This document shows positions 34,362 to 43,568 of a stretch of 64,000 nucleotides of DNA, in pieces. Under the pieces are notes generated by a model. It was not told the origin of the DNA. It saw only the letters and a program-made list of their open reading frames with translations, and did no database searches. The position numbers and the translations under genes are program-made. How positions within the stretch are numbered: the stretch's first letter is position 1; each line of letters opens with the position of its first letter. The stretch lies in contig CALAMC010000036.1 of the NCBI GenBank assembly GCA_937925655.1, positions 75,537-139,536 on the forward strand, read 5' to 3'. The stretch comes from an uncultured candidate division Zixibacteria bacterium. GTDB lineage: Bacteria > Zixibacteria > MSB-5A5 > GN15 > PGXB01.

Positions 34362-34884
34362 CCGGGGAGTCAAATATCCCCTCCGGAGGATTAATGGTTA
34401 TCTCGTTTTTTTCGAGGTCCACTTTCATAATGAATGCGGTCACCATCGGCAGCCGGAAAAGGTTTCCCCTATCGTCTTTTATAACCAGCAGGTCGTTGGC
34501 CGGGAATTCTTCAACGTCGGCCACAATGCCGATATCAGTACCCGATTGGTCCACCACCCGGCAGTCGATCAGGTCGAAATAAAAATAACTGCCGTCTTCG
34601 GGTATTCCCAATTCCTCGGAGTGGATATATAAGTACCTGTTGGTATAAGTCCCGGCTTCTTCCGGGCTGTTCACTCCCTTTATTCGCACCGCGGTTTTCC
34701 CCGCGATGTCATTCACGGCGGAAAACCTGATTTCATCGTAATGTCCTTCCGTCTCAATCCAGAATTGCCCGGAAACCACCAGGCGGTCGGGATTGTCGGT
34801 CAGAGGCTGTAAGAAGATTTCTCCGGACACACCGCGCGGGCGGCCGAATCGTCCGACCACGATATAATCCGGTCTTTTTTTCAA
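34351..34884 (-). CDS. rimM: 16S rRNA processing protein RimM
   Basis: Assembly factor of 177 residues that binds S19 and matures the 30S head. The N-terminal VVGRFGRPRGVSGEIFLQPLTDNP and the C-terminal PRC-barrel region (SYFYFDLIDCRVVDQ ... LLVIKDDRGN) are typical. It lies between khpA (directly adjacent) and trmD (11-base overlap), the standard order. The C-terminal end (EITINPPEGIFD) matches the usual family close. Confidence 0.95.
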   Translation of the reverse strand: MKKRPDYIVVGRFGRPRGVSGEIFLQPLTDNPDRLVVSGQFWIETEGHYDEIRFSAVNDIAGKTAVRIKGVNSPEEAGTYTNRYLYIHSEELGIPEDGSYFYFDLIDCRVVDQSGTDIGIVADVEEFPANDLLVIKDDRGNLFRLPMVTAFIMKVDLEKNEITINPPEGIFDSPDEN

Positions 34885-35115
34885 CTATTCCAGAATCTCC
34901 AAAACCGCCCGTTTGCCTTTTTTGGCCGATATGGCCGATATCAGCGTTCGAATCGACTTGGCGGTTTGTCCATGTTTACCGATCACTTTACCCAGGTCCC
35001 CGGCCCCGACTCTAAGTTCATATACCGTAGTCCTCGCTCCCTGCACTTCGGTCAGATCGACTTCATCCGGGTTGTCAACGAGTGCCTTGACGATGGTTTC
35101 GATGAATTCTTTCAC
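34885..35115 (-). CDS. khpA: KH domain RNA-binding protein KhpA
   Basis: A 76-residue single KH-domain protein. The motif VGAGDLGKVIGKHGQTAKSI contains the GKxGxxxxxI signature of the KH loop. KhpA (YlqC) pairs with KhpB/Jag and binds RNA in Firmicutes, affecting cell elongation; the gene is widely placed between rpsP and rimM, as here. It has no other domain. Directly adjacent to rimM. Confidence 0.93.
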   Translation of the reverse strand: MKEFIETIVKALVDNPDEVDLTEVQGARTTVYELRVGAGDLGKVIGKHGQTAKSIRTLISAISAKKGKRAVLEILE

Positions 35116-35189
35116 TGCTATCTCCTTTTGAATCAGAAGAAGTTACTGGTCCTGGTTTATCTATTCGCGTTCGAATCCGGTTTTCTTTT

Positions 35190-35588
35190 TTAACCTTCGG
35201 CCTTGGTTTCGGAAGCCGAAGCATCGGCCTTGACCTCTTCAACCTGCGCGGCCTTGGTTTTCTTGCGGCGTTTCTTGCGTTCGGTTATGTTTTCCTTGAT
35301 AACGATGGCGGAAACATCCTCGCCCTTTTTGGCCTTCAGATATTTTTCGTAAAATCCGACCTGGGCCAAGAGAGACCGGACCGTTTCGGACGGAAGGGCT
35401 CCCTGGTCGAGCCAGTAGGTCATTCTCTCTTCATTGATTTTAACCAGCGCCGGTTTCACAATCGGATTGTAATAGCCCAAAGTTTCCACAAACCTTCCGT
35501 CGCGAGCGAATCTGGAATCGGCGGAAACGAAACGATAACTCGGTCTCTTTTTCGTTCCCATTCGTTTGAGTCTGATGACAGTCGCCAA
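35190..35588 (-). CDS. rpsP: 30S ribosomal protein S16
   Basis: Starts MATVIRLKRMGTKKRPSYRF, the clear S16 signature, followed by DGRFVETLGYYNPI. The protein has 132 residues, about 45 more than E. coli S16; the extra C-terminal part is Lys/Ala/Glu-rich (KKRRKKTKAAQVEEVKADAS) and probably disordered. Extended S16 tails of this kind occur in several phyla. It is second in the ffh operon, 28 bases after ffh. Confidence 0.96.
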   Translation of the reverse strand: MATVIRLKRMGTKKRPSYRFVSADSRFARDGRFVETLGYYNPIVKPALVKINEERMTYWLDQGALPSETVRSLLAQVGFYEKYLKAKKGEDVSAIVIKENITERKKRRKKTKAAQVEEVKADASASETKAEG

Positions 35589-35615
35589 ATTAGTTCTCCT
35601 TTGATTGCACAGGTA

Positions 35616-36944
35616 TTACATCTGAAAAGGTAACGACCCCTTCGGAATACCCTTTATTTTGAATTTACCCATATTCTTCATCATTTTTTTCATAGCCAGA
35701 AACTGCTTGAGAAGATTGTTGACGTCCTGCACCGAATTGCCCGATCCCAGGGCGATTCTTTTTTTGCGGCTGCCGTCGATCAACTGCGGGTTCTGGCGTT
35801 CATACGGTGTCATCGATTGTATCATGGCCTCGACCCGGAGGAGGTTGCGCTCGTCGATATGAACCCCCTTGAGGGCTTTGCCGACACCGGGAATCATGCC
35901 CAGAATGGATTCGAGCGGTCCCATCTTTTTGAGCTGTTGCATCTGGTTCTGAAAATCTTCGAGCGTAAAGGTGTTCTTTTTTATTTTTTCGGCCAGTTCG
36001 ACGGCTTTTTCTTCGTCAACGGCATCCTGCGCTTTTTCCACGAGGGTGACGATGTCGCCCATGCCCAGAATGCGCGAGGCCATGCGGTCGGGGTGGAATG
36101 ATTCCAGGTCGGATAGCTTTTCGCCGATCGAGGCCAGTTTGATGGGACAGCCGGTGACGGCGCGGATCGAAATGGCCGCTCCGCCCCGGGCGTCGCCGTC
36201 GAGTTTGGTCAAGGCCACGCCGGTAAGATTCAGTCGTTTGTGGAACTGCTCGGCCAGCGTGACGGCATCCTGTCCGGTCATGGAATCGGCGACCAAAAGC
36301 ATTTCATCGGGGGTGACTTTTTCTTTTATCTGTTCCAGCTCGGCCATGAGTTCTTCGTCGATATGCAATCGTCCGGCGGTATCCAGAATCACGAGGTCGA
36401 CAAAATTTTTCTCGGCGTGTTTTTTGGCTTCCAGGCAAATTTCGGGGGGCTTTTGACCGTCAAGTGAAAACACTTCGACATCGATCGAATCGCCCAAAAC
36501 CATTAACTGCTTGACGGCCGCCGGTCGATAAATATCGGCCGCCACCAGGAGCGGTTTTTTCTTTTTGCGTTTGGCGTCGAGGGCCAGTTTACCGGCCAAA
36601 GTCGTCTTGCCCGAACCCTGCAGTCCGCAGAGCATGTACACGGTCGGTGACTTATCGATCGCGGCCAGGGGTTCAGCTTTGTGGCCCAAAAGGGCAACCA
36701 ATTCATCGTGCACGATCTTGACGATCTGCTGGCCCGGTTCGATCGACTTGAGGACTTTTTCGCCGATCGCCTCGGATTCCACCTGCGCTATGAAATCTTT
36801 GACGACTTTGTAATTGACGTCGGCTTCGAGAAGCGCCCGGCGCACCTCGCGCAGAGAATCACGGATGTTCTTCTCCGTCAGCTTCCCGGCGCCGCGAAGC
36901 TTTTTGAAAATCCCGTCGAATCTGTCAACTAATTCACCAAACAT
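35616..36944 (-). CDS. ffh: Signal recognition particle protein Ffh
   Basis: SRP54-type GTPase that with 4.5S RNA targets membrane proteins to the Sec translocon; 442 residues from the ATG at 36944 (MFGELVDRFDGIF). An eight-codon upstream extension (MPCGAVLI) is not part of the family. Motifs: G1 GLQGSGKT at 107-114, G3 DTAGRLHID, G4 TKLDGDARG, and the C-terminal M domain with GIPKGSLPFQM. The M domain is rather short but complete. First in the ffh-rplS operon. Confidence 0.97.
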   Translation of the reverse strand: MFGELVDRFDGIFKKLRGAGKLTEKNIRDSLREVRRALLEADVNYKVVKDFIAQVESEAIGEKVLKSIEPGQQIVKIVHDELVALLGHKAEPLAAIDKSPTVYMLCGLQGSGKTTLAGKLALDAKRKKKKPLLVAADIYRPAAVKQLMVLGDSIDVEVFSLDGQKPPEICLEAKKHAEKNFVDLVILDTAGRLHIDEELMAELEQIKEKVTPDEMLLVADSMTGQDAVTLAEQFHKRLNLTGVALTKLDGDARGGAAISIRAVTGCPIKLASIGEKLSDLESFHPDRMASRILGMGDIVTLVEKAQDAVDEEKAVELAEKIKKNTFTLEDFQNQMQQLKKMGPLESILGMIPGVGKALKGVHIDERNLLRVEAMIQSMTPYERQNPQLIDGSRKKRIALGSGNSVQDVNNLLKQFLAMKKMMKNMGKFKIKGIPKGSLPFQM

Positions 36945-37027
36945 AATTAAAACCGCTCCGCAGGGCATAGCTCACCCCGCTGGAGCTTAGAAATATAAAA
37001 AAACGTCCCGAAATGGCAAGGGAATTT

Positions 37028-37735
37028 CTACGCTTTTATTTGACGGACAAAAGCGGTCCGGTCGTGCGCCCGGTAAAAGGATGACCCGCTAACCAGGATA
37101 TCCGCCCCGGCTTTAGCCAATCGGGGGGCATTGGACAAATCGACTCCGCCATCGATCATAATCTCGAATTGCAGACCGTTTTCATGCCGGAAACGGCGGC
37201 ATATATCCAGCCGGTCATAAACTTCGGGCATAAAAGTCTGTCCGGCAAAACCGGGATTGACGGCCATTAACAGCAAAAGATCAATTTTCCCCAAAAAGGG
37301 GATGACATGTCTGATTTCGGTCGGCGGATTGATCACCAGACCGGCTTTGACGCCGGCGCTTTTCAGGTATTCGATATTTCCGATTATACGGGTGCTGTCG
37401 AGTCGGTCATTGGCGATATAAACCCAGCGACCCGCTCCCAGATCATGGCGGGGGCAGCCCAGTTCCAGATGAAAGCTGATATATTCGATGCCGATAGCGA
37501 TAAATTCGTCGAAATAGTTTTCCGGGTCGGTCGTCATGAAGTGGGCGTCATGGGGCAGTGAACATATTGATTTTGACATTCGGGACAGGGTTGCCCCGAA
37601 AGAGATATTGGGGACGAAATGGCCGTCCATGATATCCAGATGGATCATATCGGCCCCGGCTTTTTCGGTATTTTTTATTTCTTCACCGAGTCGGGCGAAA
37701 TCGGCCGCCAGTATGGAGGGCGCCAGTTTTACCAT
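37028..37735 (-). CDS. rpe: Ribulose-phosphate 3-epimerase
   Basis: Pentose-phosphate enzyme of 235 residues interconverting ribulose-5-P and xylulose-5-P in a TIM barrel. The start MVKLAPSILAADFARLGEE, the metal-binding DMIHLDIMDGHFVPN and MAVNPGFAGQTFMP strands, and EIMIDGGVD near the end are all canonical. It lies directly after the PASTA gene (3-base gap) in an rsmB-PASTA-rpe unit, a common arrangement. An ~85-base gap then separates it from ffh. Confidence 0.97.
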   Translation of the reverse strand: MVKLAPSILAADFARLGEEIKNTEKAGADMIHLDIMDGHFVPNISFGATLSRMSKSICSLPHDAHFMTTDPENYFDEFIAIGIEYISFHLELGCPRHDLGAGRWVYIANDRLDSTRIIGNIEYLKSAGVKAGLVINPPTEIRHVIPFLGKIDLLLLMAVNPGFAGQTFMPEVYDRLDICRRFRHENGLQFEIMIDGGVDLSNAPRLAKAGADILVSGSSFYRAHDRTAFVRQIKA

Positions 37736-37738
37736 AAT

Positions 37739-38536
37739 TCACTCCGTGGTGGAGACGATCAGGTCGATTTCTTCTCCCACTTCCAGTTCCGTGGCTTGTT
37801 CGGCCGATTGTTCCAGCACGGTACCGGGAAGATAGTTTTCGTTGCGAATATGCGTCACCAGACCGATTTTCAGTCCCAGTTTTTTCAGTGTGCTTTCGGC
37901 TTCGCTGTAATTTTTCCCAACCAGCTGGGGCATGAAGACGATACCGGACAGGCGCCCGCGATTGACCATCAGGTTAACCCGCGAGCCATGGGGGATTTCC
38001 ACCCCCGAAACCGGATAAGAGAAAACCACCACCCGCTCGGGCAGGCTGTCGGAAAAGGTCCAGGCGATATCGCCCAATTCCAGACCCGCCGCCTCGATAT
38101 TAAGTTTGGCCTGGCGGACGGAAAATCCGGCCAGGGGCGGAATTTGCACCATCTTTTGGCCGCTCGATTTGACAACTTTGATGGTTCGACCTGATTTAAC
38201 CTTGGTCTGGGGCGCCGGGTATTGGGACAGGATGGTTCCCTCGGGCTTATCGGGATGATACTCTTCCGACGAAACCTCCATTTTCAGACCGACCCGCTCC
38301 AGAAGGTATTCGGCGTCTTTATAGGCATAGCCGGAGACATCGGGCAATTCGAACTCGGATCCATGCCGGGTGATAATGGGCATGACGATATTGTCCATGA
38401 CCAGATATATGGCGATGATTGTTAAAAGCGGTCCCAGAGTATAATACAGGGCTTTACGAGGCAGGGTTTTATCGGTCAGAATACGAGTCATGAATGCGGC
38501 AAAGCGCGATTTTTTTCCAGATTGCTCCATAGTCAT
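37739..38536 (-). CDS. Membrane-anchored three-PASTA-domain protein
   Basis: A 265-residue protein: a cytoplasmic basic stretch, a single membrane helix near residues 30-56, then three PASTA domains (about 62-128, 129-197, 198-263) each with a G.VxxQxP or L.VGxVxxI-type core. It has no kinase domain, unlike PknB/PrkC, so it is a stand-alone PASTA protein that probably binds peptidoglycan or muropeptides. Such genes often sit between rsmB and rpe, as here. Starts after rsmB with a gap of about 45 bases. Confidence 0.88.
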   Translation of the reverse strand: MTMEQSGKKSRFAAFMTRILTDKTLPRKALYYTLGPLLTIIAIYLVMDNIVMPIITRHGSEFELPDVSGYAYKDAEYLLERVGLKMEVSSEEYHPDKPEGTILSQYPAPQTKVKSGRTIKVVKSSGQKMVQIPPLAGFSVRQAKLNIEAAGLELGDIAWTFSDSLPERVVVFSYPVSGVEIPHGSRVNLMVNRGRLSGIVFMPQLVGKNYSEAESTLKKLGLKIGLVTHIRNENYLPGTVLEQSAEQATELEVGEEIDLIVSTTE

Positions 38537-38580
38537 CAGACTATTTTACAACCTTGAAAACGAAAGGGCACTAATTATTT

Positions 38581-39936
38581 TCACTGATTTTTGGTTTTTT
38601 TGAGGCGGGCGGCAAAGGAGCCGGACATGAATTCAACGTCGGGATAGGTTTTGATGAAGCCGCGTTCGGAAACGATATCATCGCCGAAATATTTGCCGGC
38701 CGATTCGAGCACAAAATCTTTGCGCCGGAGCAGGAATTCTTCAATTACTTCGTCGTTTTCCTTACGCAGGACGGTACACGTGGAATAGACAAGAATACCC
38801 CCGGGCCGGACCAGTTTGGCCGCCTTGTCGATCATCATACTTTGAACTTTATGCAGTTGTTCGACGTCGTCGGGGGTTTTAATCCAGCGCAGGTCACTGT
38901 GCTTTCCGGCGTTGCCCCAGCCGGTACAGGGAGCATCAAGAATAACCCGGTCGAATGGCTCGGCGCTAAATTCCAGATTGTCGGCGTGAACGGGGCTGAC
39001 GATTTTAATGCCCATTAATTTGCAGTTTTCGGCCAGTATTTTCAAGCGCGGCCGGGATCGGTCCACGGCGGCGACCAACCCCTGGTTACGCATACGCACG
39101 GCGGCGTAACTGGCCTTGCCTCCCGGCGCGGCGGCCAGATCGAGGACGCGCATTCCGGGTTTGGGGTTTAAAAGACGGATCGGTAAAGCGGCCGATTCAT
39201 CCTGAATATAAATTTTGCCCTCGGCGACCATCTGGTCAAACATTTCATGAGACTGCCGGGTGCAGAAAAATTCATGCAAATAGCGGCCCGGCCGAAAATC
39301 TATATTCTGCTCTTTGAGAATTTCGGCGATTTGTTCCGGTTTGGCTTTGATATAATTGGCTCGAAAAGATAAATAGGGCGGGTTGTTCATTTCGGCCAGG
39401 AGTTTTTCGGTCGCCTCGTATTTGAATTCAGTCAGGCAATACTCGACAAACCAGTCGGGGTAGGAATAATAATCGGACAGGTGCTGGACGGGATTTTCCC
39501 TCGGGTCGATAAAAACGCGTCGCTGGGGGTTGCGGATAGCCGAGCGAAGCACGGCGTTGACCAGACGCGCCCGGGCGGCATCGACAAAGTGACGGGCCAG
39601 GTTGACCGATTCGGACACGATCGCCGCTTCGGGAATACGGTCCGTGAAAAACAGCTGGAAAAAGCCCAGCCTTAAAATGGCCTGAAGGCGAATCGGCAGT
39701 TTTTCCGATGGACGGCTCAAATAAAAGCGGATATCATGATCCAGGCGTCTTTTGAGCTTGATGGAACCGTGGACCAGCTGACGCAAAAATCGTATATCGC
39801 GGGCGTCGAAATTGTGACGATGAATAAAGTCGATAATAATCTCGTCGGCATTACGGCGCAATTTTTCGGCTTCGCAAAGAATATCCATGGCGGCGCCGCG
39901 AACCGGGTCATATTTATTTTGTTTTGTTTCGGTCAT
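38581..39936 (-). CDS. rsmB: 16S rRNA (cytosine967-C5)-methyltransferase
   Basis: A 451-residue RNA m5C methyltransferase. The N-terminal NusB-like domain is visible (DILCEAEKLRRNADEIIIDF ... RFLRQLVHGSIKLKRRLDHDI). The SAM-binding VLDLAAAPGGKASY, the catalytic Cys in DAPCTGWG, and the second Cys in YSTCTVLRKEND follow. Full length. It begins three bases after the radical SAM/DUF2344 stop, so they are cotranscribed, and leads into the PASTA and rpe genes. Confidence 0.94.
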   Translation of the reverse strand: MTETKQNKYDPVRGAAMDILCEAEKLRRNADEIIIDFIHRHNFDARDIRFLRQLVHGSIKLKRRLDHDIRFYLSRPSEKLPIRLQAILRLGFFQLFFTDRIPEAAIVSESVNLARHFVDAARARLVNAVLRSAIRNPQRRVFIDPRENPVQHLSDYYSYPDWFVEYCLTEFKYEATEKLLAEMNNPPYLSFRANYIKAKPEQIAEILKEQNIDFRPGRYLHEFFCTRQSHEMFDQMVAEGKIYIQDESAALPIRLLNPKPGMRVLDLAAAPGGKASYAAVRMRNQGLVAAVDRSRPRLKILAENCKLMGIKIVSPVHADNLEFSAEPFDRVILDAPCTGWGNAGKHSDLRWIKTPDDVEQLHKVQSMMIDKAAKLVRPGGILVYSTCTVLRKENDEVIEEFLLRRKDFVLESAGKYFGDDIVSERGFIKTYPDVEFMSGSFAARLKKTKNQ

Positions 39937-39938
39937 CG

Positions 39939-42461
39939 TTAAAATTCCATCGGATCCCGGCGGACCCCATTTTGGTCTTCGTGCAATAGCGCCCGACGAT
40001 GGACGGAGAGCGCCGACGCCCCCGCGGCGTCTTTAAGACCGGCCGCCAGAATAACTTCGTTGGGGCGAGCATATCCCCCGGTTCCGATACCCAGGGTCAT
40101 GGCAATCACCCCCTTATCGGGGTTGTTATTATTTTCGTCAGAATAGGTCAGTTCATAAACGGCCGGACGGATATCAACGACGGCGATGCCGTCCTTTTTC
40201 TCCCGTTTGATTTCGATTTTGTCGCGTCCTGATAACTCATCGAGAAGGGTTTGCGTATTATCCTGCCGCTCGATTTCGACATCGTAAACGGCCCGATTGA
40301 TGCGGCTGTTCAAAGAAACCTTGTCGTTGAACAGTACCCGTGCCGAAACGACATAGAAACCTTCGGGAAGGTTTTCATTAAGGCGCGCGACGATATCGGC
40401 CCGAAACGGGCTTTCCAAAGTCATGTCGAAATATTCGGCCTCGGAACTATAGCCCAGCGACAGCGACGGCCCGAATGACAATTTCATGTGCGGATGAAAG
40501 CCCAGAGAATATGCCACCGGGATCGAGGCCCGCCGGATAGCCCGCTCGATAGTACGGATATTATCCAGATGCGATAAAAACCGGGTCAGGCCCCGACGGC
40601 CCCACTTGATGCGGACGAAATTCTTGGTCGGAGCCACCGCGGAGACTTTGACCACTTTTTTGGTCGAACGTCCGAAAGCGGTATTATCATCGGATATGCT
40701 GTTGCCCGGTTCGCTTTTAATTTTCGGTGCGGGTGGATCTTTAAGTATTTCCGACGATAACCCTCTTTGCTTTTTAAGATGTTCATTCGAAACGGTCAGT
40801 TCGATATGCTCCCAGGGCAGTTTTTCGGCAAACGACCTTGCCCGCAGAAGACTATAAGGATCGAGGCCGCAGGTTTGGAAAGCCTTCATCCATAAATCGA
40901 AGTTGAAATTTTCCGACCAACCATCAAAGCGGGCGCCGGACTTAAAAGCGGCTTCGATAACATCGGCCATAACTCGATCGGAACGTCCGATGATGCCTTC
41001 CATAAAGGCCAGTCGATTATCATGCTCCTTGAAATTGACAAAGCTGTTTCTGACCGACCTTTTAATGTGTTCGATTTTGCGGGCGATTTCATCCGGGTGC
41101 GGCTGGGCATCCCATTGCAGGGGCGTATGCGGTTTGGGCGAAAACGGCGAGAGGGTGACGTTAATGATTCTTCGGCCTTTGTAGTTGGCGGCGATGCGGC
41201 AAACCTTGTGTATCATATCGACAATCCCGTCGATATCTTCGTCGGTTTCGGTCGGCAGGCCGACCATAAAATACAGCTTGACCAGATTCCAGTCGTTACG
41301 AAAAGCCAGTTCGATAGTATCGTACAATGCCCGATCGGTTATATTTTTGCGGATGAAGGCGCGCAGTCGTTCGGTTCCGGCTTCGGGGGCAAACGTCAGT
41401 CCCGTCTTGCGCGACGTTTTGGCGGCCGTGGCCAGTTCCTGCGTGAAAGTCCCGGGGCGCATCGACGGCAGTGCCAGAGCCACGCGTTTGCTTTGAAGCT
41501 CTCGTGAAAGTTTCAGAGTCAGCGACTCTATATCCGGATAATCACCCGACGACAACGACAGAAGCGAGACTTCATCGAAGCCCGTCTTGCGCAGTCCGGT
41601 ATTGACCTGACTGATGATATCATAGGCCGGGCGGACTCGTACCGGACGATACACGGCGCAGGCCTGACAGAAGCGGCAGTTCCAGGGACACCCGCGCATG
41701 ATTTCCACGGTCAGACGACTGTGCACGGTTTCGATAAACGGCACGATCGGAAGGTCGGGATAAATCCGTCGTTCCAGGTTCGGGATTTTATTATTCTTTA
41801 TGACGGCCGGGATATCATCGTGCACGGGTTTCTTCGTAATCGCGTCATAAAAAGCCGGGACATAAACGGACGGGACTTCGCGGGCCAGACGGCGAAGTTT
41901 TTCCGTTCTGGTGAGATTTTTCGATTCCCGGACTATTTCGCAGATGCGAATGATATTATCCTCGGCGTCACCGATATAAAATAAATCGATAAACTCGGCC
42001 GACGGTTCGGGGTTGTTGACGACCGGTCCCCCGGCAATAATCAGGGGATGACGGTCGCCGCGGTCTTTTGAGCGCAAGGGAATTTCGGCGAGGTCGAGAA
42101 TGTTCAATAAGTTGGTATAGATCATCTCATAGGCCAGAGTGAACCCGACGATATCGAATTCGGCGAGTGATCGGTGTGATTCCAGCGTAAAGGCGGCAAT
42201 GCGTTCGCGGCGCATGACGGCTTCGGCATCGGTATCGTACGCGAAAAAGCGCTCGCATAAAAAGCGATCGTCTCCGTTGATCAGATGATACAAAATCTGG
42301 GTGCCCAGATACGACATGCCGATTTCGTATTTGTCGGGATAGCCGAGAGCGAATTTAAGACGGCCATCGTGGGGTTTGACAATCTGCCCCAGCTCACCGC
42401 CGGTGTACTGCCCCGGTTTAATCACGAAGGGGAAGAATTTTTCTTCGAGAACGTGCTGCAT
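39939..42461 (-). CDS. Radical SAM / DUF2344 fusion protein (TIGR03960-TIGR03936 type)
   Basis: An 840-residue protein. The N-terminal part has a B12-binding-like domain and a radical SAM core with the [4Fe-4S] motif MRGCPWNCRFCQAC (residues ~257-270). The C-terminal 230 residues are DUF2344 (FVRIKWGRRGLTRFLSHLDN, then GFHPHMKLSFGPSLSLGYSS). This fusion occurs in many bacteria, often near ribosomal or RNase E/G genes, and its reaction is not established. The start is the ATG at 42461. A strong terminator separates it from the upstream cluster, so it has its own promoter, not identified. Confidence 0.9.
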   Translation of the reverse strand: MQHVLEEKFFPFVIKPGQYTGGELGQIVKPHDGRLKFALGYPDKYEIGMSYLGTQILYHLINGDDRFLCERFFAYDTDAEAVMRRERIAAFTLESHRSLAEFDIVGFTLAYEMIYTNLLNILDLAEIPLRSKDRGDRHPLIIAGGPVVNNPEPSAEFIDLFYIGDAEDNIIRICEIVRESKNLTRTEKLRRLAREVPSVYVPAFYDAITKKPVHDDIPAVIKNNKIPNLERRIYPDLPIVPFIETVHSRLTVEIMRGCPWNCRFCQACAVYRPVRVRPAYDIISQVNTGLRKTGFDEVSLLSLSSGDYPDIESLTLKLSRELQSKRVALALPSMRPGTFTQELATAAKTSRKTGLTFAPEAGTERLRAFIRKNITDRALYDTIELAFRNDWNLVKLYFMVGLPTETDEDIDGIVDMIHKVCRIAANYKGRRIINVTLSPFSPKPHTPLQWDAQPHPDEIARKIEHIKRSVRNSFVNFKEHDNRLAFMEGIIGRSDRVMADVIEAAFKSGARFDGWSENFNFDLWMKAFQTCGLDPYSLLRARSFAEKLPWEHIELTVSNEHLKKQRGLSSEILKDPPAPKIKSEPGNSISDDNTAFGRSTKKVVKVSAVAPTKNFVRIKWGRRGLTRFLSHLDNIRTIERAIRRASIPVAYSLGFHPHMKLSFGPSLSLGYSSEAEYFDMTLESPFRADIVARLNENLPEGFYVVSARVLFNDKVSLNSRINRAVYDVEIERQDNTQTLLDELSGRDKIEIKREKKDGIAVVDIRPAVYELTYSDENNNNPDKGVIAMTLGIGTGGYARPNEVILAAGLKDAAGASALSVHRRALLHEDQNGVRRDPMEF

Positions 42462-42483
42462 ACTCCAATTATAACATTAAAAA

Positions 42484-42506
42484 ATCCCGCCCCTGACGGG
42501 CGGGAT
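42484..42506 (-). terminator. Terminator of the small-protein cluster
   Basis: Minus-strand ATCCCGCCC / GGGCGGGAT with a 5-nt loop, followed by TTTTTTAATG; closes the four genes 44422-42532. Confidence 0.9.
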
Positions 42507-42531
42507 AAATTTCGTGCTCTTTTCAGTCAAA

Positions 42532-42717
42532 TTAGCCGAAGAGCTCTTTGCGATTGCATTCGCAAACACCGACGTTGTTGGTGCGATAACGCCAGCCGGA
42601 AGAAGAACGTTCGGCTTTGACGTATTTAATAAAAGCGATTTCGCTTTTGCAAATGGGGCAAGTCATGGTGTGCTTTTTCTTCGACGCCTTATCCGCAAAA
42701 CTTTGTTTCTTGGCCAT
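42532..42717 (-). CDS. Small zinc-ribbon-like protein, unknown function
   Basis: A 61-residue protein with a basic N-terminus (MAKKQSFADKASKKKH), CPIC at residues 20-23 and CEC near residue 52-54, then NRKELFG. The pair of short Cys clusters suggests a single zinc ribbon. GAGGTTGA lies before the ATG at a usable distance. It is the last gene of the DUF4388-led cluster. I do not recognise a family; a nucleic-acid- or ribosome-associated role is only a guess. Confidence 0.7.
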   Translation of the reverse strand: MAKKQSFADKASKKKHTMTCPICKSEIAFIKYVKAERSSSGWRYRTNNVGVCECNRKELFG

Positions 42718-42730
42718 TTAAAATCAACCT

Positions 42731-42934
42731 CTAACTTTCTTTGACCATTTCCAGTTCGCGCAATTCATCTTTAACAGCCAGTAATATTTCCGTGGCCTCG
42801 GATAATATACGCAAATCGGCGTTCTTGGCAACCAAATTTTGCGCCATCTTGAAATAACTCGACGCGGTCGCATAGTCGCGATTCTGGAGCGCCACCAAGG
42901 CTTTGAAACAGGCCTTTTCGCTGTCAGGCGTCAT
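42731..42934 (-). CDS. Small TPR-like helical protein
   Basis: A 67-residue all-helical protein (KACFKALVALQNRDYATASSYFKMAQ) with the shape of one or two TPR repeats. It overlaps the stop of the 214-residue gene, a sign of tight coupling, and is followed 13 bases later by the zinc-ribbon gene. No catalytic residues; probably a protein-interaction module. Function unknown. Confidence 0.65.
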   Translation of the reverse strand: MTPDSEKACFKALVALQNRDYATASSYFKMAQNLVAKNADLRILSEATEILLAVKDELRELEMVKES

Positions 42935-43568
42935 CTTCCCGACCCAGTTTCAGGCGTTCTATGTCCTTGAGCCGCTTGACAAACGGCGTGACTTTATAGC
43001 CCCGGTTTTTCATGAAATAAATCAGCGACCCGGCCAGGTGTATATACATCGGGTCGATTTTGGCTTCGGCCGACTTGAGGACATCGTCCAGAATAGTCAG
43101 AATATGCCCCTGCCGTTCTTTTTCATTGGCGACATATTCATACTCGTTTTTAAGGTATTGAAGATATAAATCCAGCAGGTCGGATGACGGCGCCGTCGCC
43201 GGAGCTTTCAACACCAGCTTTCTTTTGGGAACGGCCCCGGCCATTTTCCAGCCTTCGATTTCGCCATGAAGTTTTCTCGATTCCGGGTCAGCCATATCCA
43301 GTCCGGATTGAATGTCGGCGAACAGCGAACCGATCCGGGATAATATATCGCCGTTGAATCGTCCGTTATCGAGGAATTTGCGGCTTTCGGACATCCATCG
43401 GGCGAGGCGGTTATTGATATAGCGCCCGCGAAGAGACTCCCGGGCGATTTCATCGAGGGTATCCAGGCTGCGGGCGGTGTCCAGCCGGCTGGCTTCGGCG
43501 CTCACCGCGCGCGAAATGAAGCTTTCCAAAGTCGATTCCAGTTTTTTAAGGGTTTCCAGACGGCTCAC
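42924..43568 (-). CDS. Helical protein of unknown function
   Basis: A 214-residue soluble protein: mostly charged helices (MSRLETLKKLESTLESFISRAVSAE), then a PPA-rich linker (LKAPATAPSSD) and a second helical half (DLYLQYLKNEYEYVANEKERQGH). No motif that I can name. It overlaps the end of the DUF4388 gene by four bases and the start of the small TPR-like gene, so the four form one operon. Possibly a partner of the DUF4388 protein. Confidence 0.65.
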   Translation of the reverse strand: MSRLETLKKLESTLESFISRAVSAEASRLDTARSLDTLDEIARESLRGRYINNRLARWMSESRKFLDNGRFNGDILSRIGSLFADIQSGLDMADPESRKLHGEIEGWKMAGAVPKRKLVLKAPATAPSSDLLDLYLQYLKNEYEYVANEKERQGHILTILDDVLKSAEAKIDPMYIHLAGSLIYFMKNRGYKVTPFVKRLKDIERLKLGREDDA

